DNA of 15,761 bases. Origin: Pseudomonadota bacterium (GTDB taxonomy: Bacteria > Desulfobacterota > Desulfobaccia > Desulfobaccales > 0-14-0-80-60-11). Under the pieces are notes generated by a model that was not told the DNA's origin, searched no databases, and worked only from the letters and a program-made list of their open reading frames with translations. The stretch lies in NCBI GenBank assembly GCA_018897875.1, contig JAHIKF010000308.1:1-15761 (forward strand), written 5' to 3'. Positions 11,596 to 15,761 of the stretch are shown piece after piece (position 1 is the first letter of the stretch; the number at the start of each line of letters is the position of its first letter). The position numbers were made by a program, and so were the translations under genes.

Positions 11596-13296
11596 ATGGC
11601 AGGGAAACCCCGGCAGACCAAGATCGAGGCACTGCTCGGCAACGAAACGGCTTTGCGTGCGGCACGCCGGTCCTACCAACCGCATCTGTGCCCGCGCCTG
11701 GCGGCAGGTATCGGGAGCACCCGCCCTCTCCCGGGATTTGCCCTGGACGTGATCAGGGTGGCCCGGGAACAGTTGCCCTTTGTGAGCAAAAACGAGCTGG
11801 TAGAAATCGTTCCGGATAGCCAGCCGCGCCCGGGAAAGATAATACGTCTGGGCGTCGTGCTCTCCGGGGGTCCGGCCCCGGGCGGCCACAACGTCATCGC
11901 CGGCCTGTTTCAGGCGGCCAAGCGGGCCCATCCCGACAACCAGGTGATCGGCTTTCTGGCTGGCCCCAAAGGCATCATCACTGATAAACATGTGGAGATC
12001 ACCGCCGACATGGTGTCCAATCACCTGAATTCCGGCGGCTTTCACATGTTGGGCACCGGCCGGGATAAGATTGATACCCCCCAAAAAATGAAGCAGTGCC
12101 GGGAAACCTGCGCCGTTCTCAAGCTGTCCGGTCTGGTGGTGGTGGGGGGCGACGATTCCAACACCAACGCCGCCTTTCTGGCGGAAAATCTCCGGGGCAT
12201 CGGCACCCAGGTCATCGGCATCCCCAAGACCATTGACGGGGACCTCCAGGTGCCGGGGCTGCTCCAGATTCCCTTCGGCTTTCACTCCGCTTGCATGGCC
12301 TTTGCCACGGAGGTGGGCAATCTCAACTCCGATTGCAAGTCAGACCTGAAATACTGGCATTTCAACCGCCTGATGGGCCGCAGCGCCAGCCATATCGCCA
12401 TGGAGGTGGCCTTCCAGACCCATCCCAACGTCATTCTGATCGGGGAAGAGATCGAAGAAAAGGAACTCACCATCCACAACGTGGTGCGCCTGATCGCCGA
12501 CGTGATCGTGGATCGGGCCCGGGAAGGCAAGAATTACGGCACCATCCTCATTCCCGAGGGCATCCTGGAGTTCATTCACGAAGTCAATGTCTTGATCATC
12601 AAGATCAGTTACATCATCGCCGCCTACAACCGGGAGGCCTCGGAAGACGAGTCCTTCCACAAGCTCTCTTATGAAGAACAGGTGCAGCTCATCGACAACA
12701 ACGACATCTGGCGGGACTACGACAGCCGCGTCTTCCTGGGCTTTCCGGGCCTGCTCCAGAAGGGCCTGCTGCTGCCCCGGGACAGCCACGGCAACTTCCC
12801 GTTTTCCCTGGTGAACACCGAGCGCATTCTCCTGGAGATGGTGGCCACCTATCTCCGCAAGCAGAAGGCCAAAAGCATTTACAAGGGCACTTTGCGCACC
12901 CAGAATCATTACTACGGCTATGACGGCCGGGGCACCTTCCCCACCAAGTTCGACTGCGACTATGGCTACAACCTGGGGTTTGCGGCTTATAGCCTCCTGG
13001 CCAACGGCGCCACCGGCTACATGGCGGCCATCAAAGATCTGCATTTACCGGTGACGGACTGGCATCCCATCGGCATCCCCCTGGCGCCCCTGATGCACCT
13101 GGAAGAGCGCAAGGGACGCCTGGAACTGGTGATTGCCAAGCAGAAGGTGGACCTGGAGTCGCCGGCCTTCAAGCTCTTGGAGCAGGAACGGCAGAAGTGG
13201 TCCCTTGAGGACCAATACCGTTTCCCCGGCCCCATCCAGTTCGACGGCCCCGCCGCGGACACCAAGCCCATAACGTTGCAGCTCAACTCTCTTTAG
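11596..13296 (+). CDS. pfp: Pyrophosphate-dependent 6-phosphofructokinase (long type)
   Basis: This 566-residue enzyme phosphorylates fructose-6-phosphate reversibly with pyrophosphate. The PFK core is clear: LSGGPAPGGHN (residues 89-99), VVGGDDSNTNA (182-192), IPKTIDGDL (209-217) and MGRSASH (260-266). The second Asp in GGDD and the Lys in PKTIDGD are the known marks of PPi rather than ATP use, since ATP enzymes read GGDGS and PGTIDND. The length places it with the long group of plant beta-subunit, spirochaete and Entamoeba type. AAGGAGGG five bases before the ATG at 11596 fixes the start. It ends the pentose phosphate cluster, 274 bases after rpe. Such enzymes can also act on sedoheptulose-7-phosphate, which makes this context meaningful. 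It converges on the radical SAM gene across 114 bases without a clear terminator. Confidence 0.92.
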   Translation: MAGKPRQTKIEALLGNETALRAARRSYQPHLCPRLAAGIGSTRPLPGFALDVIRVAREQLPFVSKNELVEIVPDSQPRPGKIIRLGVVLSGGPAPGGHNVIAGLFQAAKRAHPDNQVIGFLAGPKGIITDKHVEITADMVSNHLNSGGFHMLGTGRDKIDTPQKMKQCRETCAVLKLSGLVVVGGDDSNTNAAFLAENLRGIGTQVIGIPKTIDGDLQVPGLLQIPFGFHSACMAFATEVGNLNSDCKSDLKYWHFNRLMGRSASHIAMEVAFQTHPNVILIGEEIEEKELTIHNVVRLIADVIVDRAREGKNYGTILIPEGILEFIHEVNVLIIKISYIIAAYNREASEDESFHKLSYEEQVQLIDNNDIWRDYDSRVFLGFPGLLQKGLLLPRDSHGNFPFSLVNTERILLEMVATYLRKQKAKSIYKGTLRTQNHYYGYDGRGTFPTKFDCDYGYNLGFAAYSLLANGATGYMAAIKDLHLPVTDWHPIGIPLAPLMHLEERKGRLELVIAKQKVDLESPAFKLLEQERQKWSLEDQYRFPGPIQFDGPAADTKPITLQLNSL

Positions 13297-13410
13297 GGGG
13301 GCAGGCCTGGGGGCCGAAAGGCACGGACGGAGCGAGGTCGGCACGAAACAAAGAGCTGATTTTCTCAGATGCGGCCAAAAGCCCCCGCCAACGCCATCCG
13401 GGTCAGGCAT

Positions 13411-14991
13411 TTAAGCCGACGTCATTTTGTCTGGCCCGGACCGGCCCGCTCGGGCCAGCAGGCTTTCCCGTATGCGGAAGAGATTTTCTCCCCAGCCGCA
13501 TTTTTCCAGGTATTTCTGCAACCTGCTGGGGTTGTGCCGGTAAACCCCCACTAACTGCCGCCAGAATTGCCACCGGAAGTCGGCCACGACCCCCTGGCGC
13601 CAGACCAGCTTGAGGAGCGTTATGAGATCCTTGAATTTACCCCGGAGGGGAAGCCGCTCTTTCTGCTTGCCGTAGTTCTGGCCTTTATTCTTCCCGGCGG
13701 CGGCGGACCGGGTGGGCCTCATGGCCAGGATGTCTTGGTAGGACCGGGCCAGGTAGTTGGACGGCTCATACAGGTAGTCCACCGCCCGGACGTACTCTGC
13801 CGTGATCTCGGCTGCAGGGCGGGCCGGAAGAAAGTTAAAGTTCGTGTCCACCATGTCGGCGGAAACCCCGGTGCCAAGCAGCCGGTTCTCCTCCTTAAGC
13901 CGGTCCCATAAGGCGGTATTGGGGAGCGCCTGCAATAGGTTCACCATCACCACGGGCAGGTTATGCTGGGCCACGAAGGCGCAGATCCGGTCGCCGGCCC
14001 CCTTGGTCTCCTGATCAAAGCCCATGATAAAACTGGCGAGCACCCCCAAACCGTTCGCCCGGATGTTGGTCAGAGATTCCCCCAGGGGGTCCTTCACGTT
14101 TTGATACTTCCGGTTGCCCACCAACACCGCTTCGTCCGGAGACTCGACCCCGATAAAGATATTACAGAAATTGGCTGCGGTCATCAGGTCCACCAGGGGC
14201 ATATTTTGCCCGAGATTGGCCGACGCCTGGGTCCAGAAGCCGAACGGTTCGCCATGACTCTTCTGCCAGGGAATAAGTTTCTCGAGGATGGCCCGGGCAT
14301 GGGTCGGGTTGCCGATGAAATTGTCGTCGCAGATAAAGACCTCTCGCCGCCACCCCAGGTTATAGAGGGTTTCCAACTCCGCCAGCACCTGATCGGGGCT
14401 TTTGTAACGAGGCGTGCGACCGTAAAGGTTGATGATATCGCAGAACTCGCAATTGAACGGACAGCCACGGGAAGTCTGGATGCCCAGGATGATGTAATCA
14501 TCCAGATTGAGCAGGTCAAAACGGGGCACCGGCGACAGGGTCATCTCCGGCCTGCCGTCCGGCTCGATGACGCCGTGGGTCTCACCGGCCCGGTACGCCG
14601 CCAGCCAGAGCGGTAGGGTAATTTCTCCCTCACCCCGGACGAGGAAATCGGCTCCCGCCGCCAGGATGTCCTGGGGCACCGAGGTCGCAAAGGGGCCGCC
14701 CACCACCACGGTTTTGTGCCGGGCTTTGGCCTCCCGGATAAGGTCTATCAGTCCTTCCCTTTGGACGATCATGCCGGAGAGCATCACGATCTCGGCCCAG
14801 TCCCAGTCGTCGGGGTGGAGTCGCCGCGTATTGAGGTCCGCCAGGCGGAACTCCCAGTCACCCGGCAGAAGGGCGGCCAGGGTAATGAGACCTAAAGGCG
14901 CCATGAGGGTCTTGCGCCCCAATAGTTTGCATGACTCCTGCAACGACCAGAATGAATTGGGAAATTCAGGATTGATCAACAGAACCCGCAT
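13411..14991 (-). CDS. Radical SAM protein with B12-binding-like N-terminus and DUF4070-like C-terminus
   Basis: This 526-residue protein begins with a cobalamin-binding-like domain (MRVLLINPEFP to about residue 140, with VVVGGPFAT at 95-103 and the following GADFLVRGEGE). The usual DxHxxG cobalamin motif is not seen. The radical SAM domain follows with SRGCPFNCEFCDI (174-186): Cys177, Cys181 and Cys184 should hold the 4Fe-4S cluster. Downstream FICDDNFIGNP, IFIGVESPDE, ASFIMGFD and LQALPNTALWDRL match the layout of HpnP-like, DUF4070-containing proteins. HpnP methylates hopanoids at C-2, but no hopanoid gene is nearby, so I give only the family. The basic C-terminus (about 445-526) might bind a membrane. 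The ATG at 14991 has GGAGGT five bases upstream. Confidence 0.8.
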   Translation of the reverse strand: MRVLLINPEFPNSFWSLQESCKLLGRKTLMAPLGLITLAALLPGDWEFRLADLNTRRLHPDDWDWAEIVMLSGMIVQREGLIDLIREAKARHKTVVVGGPFATSVPQDILAAGADFLVRGEGEITLPLWLAAYRAGETHGVIEPDGRPEMTLSPVPRFDLLNLDDYIILGIQTSRGCPFNCEFCDIINLYGRTPRYKSPDQVLAELETLYNLGWRREVFICDDNFIGNPTHARAILEKLIPWQKSHGEPFGFWTQASANLGQNMPLVDLMTAANFCNIFIGVESPDEAVLVGNRKYQNVKDPLGESLTNIRANGLGVLASFIMGFDQETKGAGDRICAFVAQHNLPVVMVNLLQALPNTALWDRLKEENRLLGTGVSADMVDTNFNFLPARPAAEITAEYVRAVDYLYEPSNYLARSYQDILAMRPTRSAAAGKNKGQNYGKQKERLPLRGKFKDLITLLKLVWRQGVVADFRWQFWRQLVGVYRHNPSRLQKYLEKCGWGENLFRIRESLLARAGRSGPDKMTSA

Positions 14992-15071
14992 CGACTACCT
15001 CCGGGAAGCGCTGCCGGCATCGCCCCCAGTGGGGGAAAAGGCCCGGTGCGGTTCCCTCTAAACGTGATCAT

Positions 15072-15113
15072 GGCTTTCCGGGTAAGCCGTAGACCGATCC
15101 GTCTCCCCGGAAA
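15072..15113 (-). promoter_or_regulatory. Mutually exclusive hairpins upstream of the radical SAM gene
   Basis: TTTCCGGG (15075-15082) pairs with CCCGGAAA (15106-15113) over 8 bp and encloses AGAC/GTCT (15091-15094 with 15101-15104). A competing stem pairs GGCTT (15072-15076) with AAGCC (15084-15088), using part of the same arm. The structure ends about 80 bases before the minus-strand start codon, so it could lie in the mRNA leader and act as a two-state switch. No known riboswitch consensus is matched. Confidence 0.35.
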
Positions 15114-15244
15114 ACCTCAAGATTTGCCCTGAACCAAGCGTCACGCGCCACGCCGCCACGGGTCATGAATCCGGCGGACCCGGCTCAGGTGGCATGTAGG
15201 CCCAGGTTTATCTTAGACTGAGTACTGATTGCAACGGCCGCCGC

Positions 15245-15279
15245 CCCAGCCGCGCCAGATCGCGCCGGCAAAGGCTGGG
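15245..15279. other. GC-rich nested hairpin in the 15114-15548 spacer
   Basis: CCCAGCC (15245-15251) pairs with GGCTGGG (15273-15279), and inside it GCGC (15252-15255) pairs with GCGC (15262-15265), leaving an asymmetric CGGCAAA bulge. No T run follows. The rest of this spacer shows no gene I can support; the open frame at 15285-15485 lacks a start signal and family resemblance. Confidence 0.3.
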
Positions 15280-15456
15280 CGTCATTGGGTGCCAAGGCTT
15301 CCAGCCCACCGCGTCAGCCGAAATCCAGGTTCCCAAGTTTAATTATTATATGGCAGATTAAACCCAAAGATCAACTTTATCGGTGCAAAGGGTTGTCTTC
15401 GGCAAGGGGGCGTTTTATTTTAATCAAATGGCAAGAGAGTATTAAACATCTATTGG

Positions 15457-15476
15457 AGCCTGACGCGGTTCAGGCT
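15457..15476. other. AGCCTGA hairpin before the efflux adaptor gene
   Basis: AGCCTGA (15457-15463) pairs perfectly with TCAGGCT (15470-15476) around a six-base loop, 72 bases before the adaptor start. It could be an operator for a metal regulator or a leader hairpin. No T tract makes it a terminator. Confidence 0.35.
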
Positions 15477-15548
15477 GGCGCCTAATTTCGGCAGAAAGGC
15501 GGCCCGAATTGGATCCTTTTGCGCCAAAGTCAGAATCCTGAGAGTAAT

Positions 15549-15761
15549 ATGGAAAAATCGAATTTGAACACTACGCTGCAGCAGGCGCACGCAGCCTTAA
15601 AGAAATATTGGTATGTGCCGGGTTTGCTGATTTTATTGGCAGTATTGTTTCTGGCGGGTTCCTGGTACGGAAAAACAGTCGCAGGTCAAAATGCTGCCGG
15701 GAGCCGCCGCATCTTGCACTATGTGGATCCCATGAATCCGGCCCACACGTCTGCCGAGCCG
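15549..15761 (+). CDS. CusB/HlyD-type RND efflux periplasmic adaptor (5' end, off right edge)
   Basis: The first 71 codons are present. An N-terminal cytoplasmic tail (to about residue 19) is followed by one membrane segment (WYVPGLLILLAVLFLAGSWY, residues 21-40), then a periplasmic part with ILHYVDPMNPAHTSAEP. The YxDPMxP pattern is the start of the heavy-metal-binding segment that opens CusB-type adaptors, which link an inner-membrane RND pump to an outer-membrane channel and often export copper, silver or other divalent metals. The adaptor barrel and hairpin domains lie outside the window. TGAGAG (15539-15544) four bases upstream supports the ATG. Metal specificity cannot be read from this part. 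Confidence 0.75.
   Translation, partial: MEKSNLNTTLQQAHAALKKYWYVPGLLILLAVLFLAGSWYGKTVAGQNAAGSRRILHYVDPMNPAHTSAEP

Noticed and set aside
12340..13044. Minus-strand open frame inside the phosphofructokinase gene
   Set aside because: It is a mirror frame of a conserved enzyme and has no motif of its own.
13411..14991. Direct assignment as hopanoid C-2 methylase HpnP
   Set aside because: Only the family layout is seen; there is no hopanoid context, and the defining residues cannot be checked from one sequence.
15123..15131. CAGGGCAAA on the minus strand, reminiscent of the c-di-GMP (GEMM) riboswitch
   Set aside because: The following GACGCAAAGCC block, the tetraloop and the receptor arrangement are not present, so the match is limited to one short word.
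15285..15485. 66-codon open frame before the efflux gene
   Set aside because: It has no Shine-Dalgarno site, no recognisable motif and a hairpin within its 3' part.

Overview
The window is a chromosomal stretch from a GC-rich bacterium. A pyrophosphate-type phosphofructokinase, a cobalamin-binding-type radical SAM protein, an RND-efflux adaptor and several families of intergenic palindromes together suggest an anaerobic Desulfobacterota-type (Desulfobacca/Syntrophobacter-like) organism. This is an inference from gene content and repeat style; there is no rRNA or other taxonomic marker here.

Layout. (1) Positions 1-1100 are an AT-richer accessory island. It holds the 3' end of a small zinc-ribbon protein, a second small zinc-ribbon protein that looks like its paralogue, a 13-codon fragment resembling the start of an ArnA-type sugar-nucleotide epimerase, and an orphan exported protein. 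(2) Positions 1229-4500 hold three unrelated single genes: a divergent PurD-like ATP-grasp ligase (minus), a COG2945-type alpha/beta hydrolase (plus) and a small SAM methyltransferase (minus). Each has its own promoter-like sequence, and a G-quadruplex-type heptamer repeat covers the PurD-like stop codon. (3) Positions 4500-5400 are a gene-free spacer full of hairpins and repeats. (4) Positions 5403-13296 are a co-oriented carbohydrate cluster: transketolase, ribose-5-phosphate isomerase B, 6-phosphogluconate dehydrogenase, 6-phosphogluconolactonase, ribulose-phosphate 3-epimerase and a PPi-dependent phosphofructokinase. (5) Positions 13411-14991 (minus) encode a radical SAM protein with an HpnP/DUF4070-like layout. 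(6) A long leader/spacer follows, then the 5' end of a CusB-type RND efflux adaptor that runs off the right edge.

How the genes work together. The lactonase and dehydrogenase give ribulose-5-phosphate, the isomerase and epimerase give ribose- and xylulose-5-phosphate, and transketolase interconverts them with triose, tetrose and heptulose phosphates. No transaldolase and no glucose-6-phosphate dehydrogenase are in the window. The adjacent PPi-dependent phosphofructokinase could close the cycle through sedoheptulose-1,7-bisphosphate and aldolase, which is the most interesting metabolic hypothesis here.

Almost every junction in the carbohydrate cluster carries a palindromic repeat. They belong to at least three recurring types (GTAGGGGCGGG-type, CCCCCTT-type and TCATTCTGA-type). 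Two copies show compensatory arm changes, and one pair lies in a tandem duplication that begins inside the lactonase stop region. I see no CRISPR array, tRNA, rRNA, transposase or integrase.
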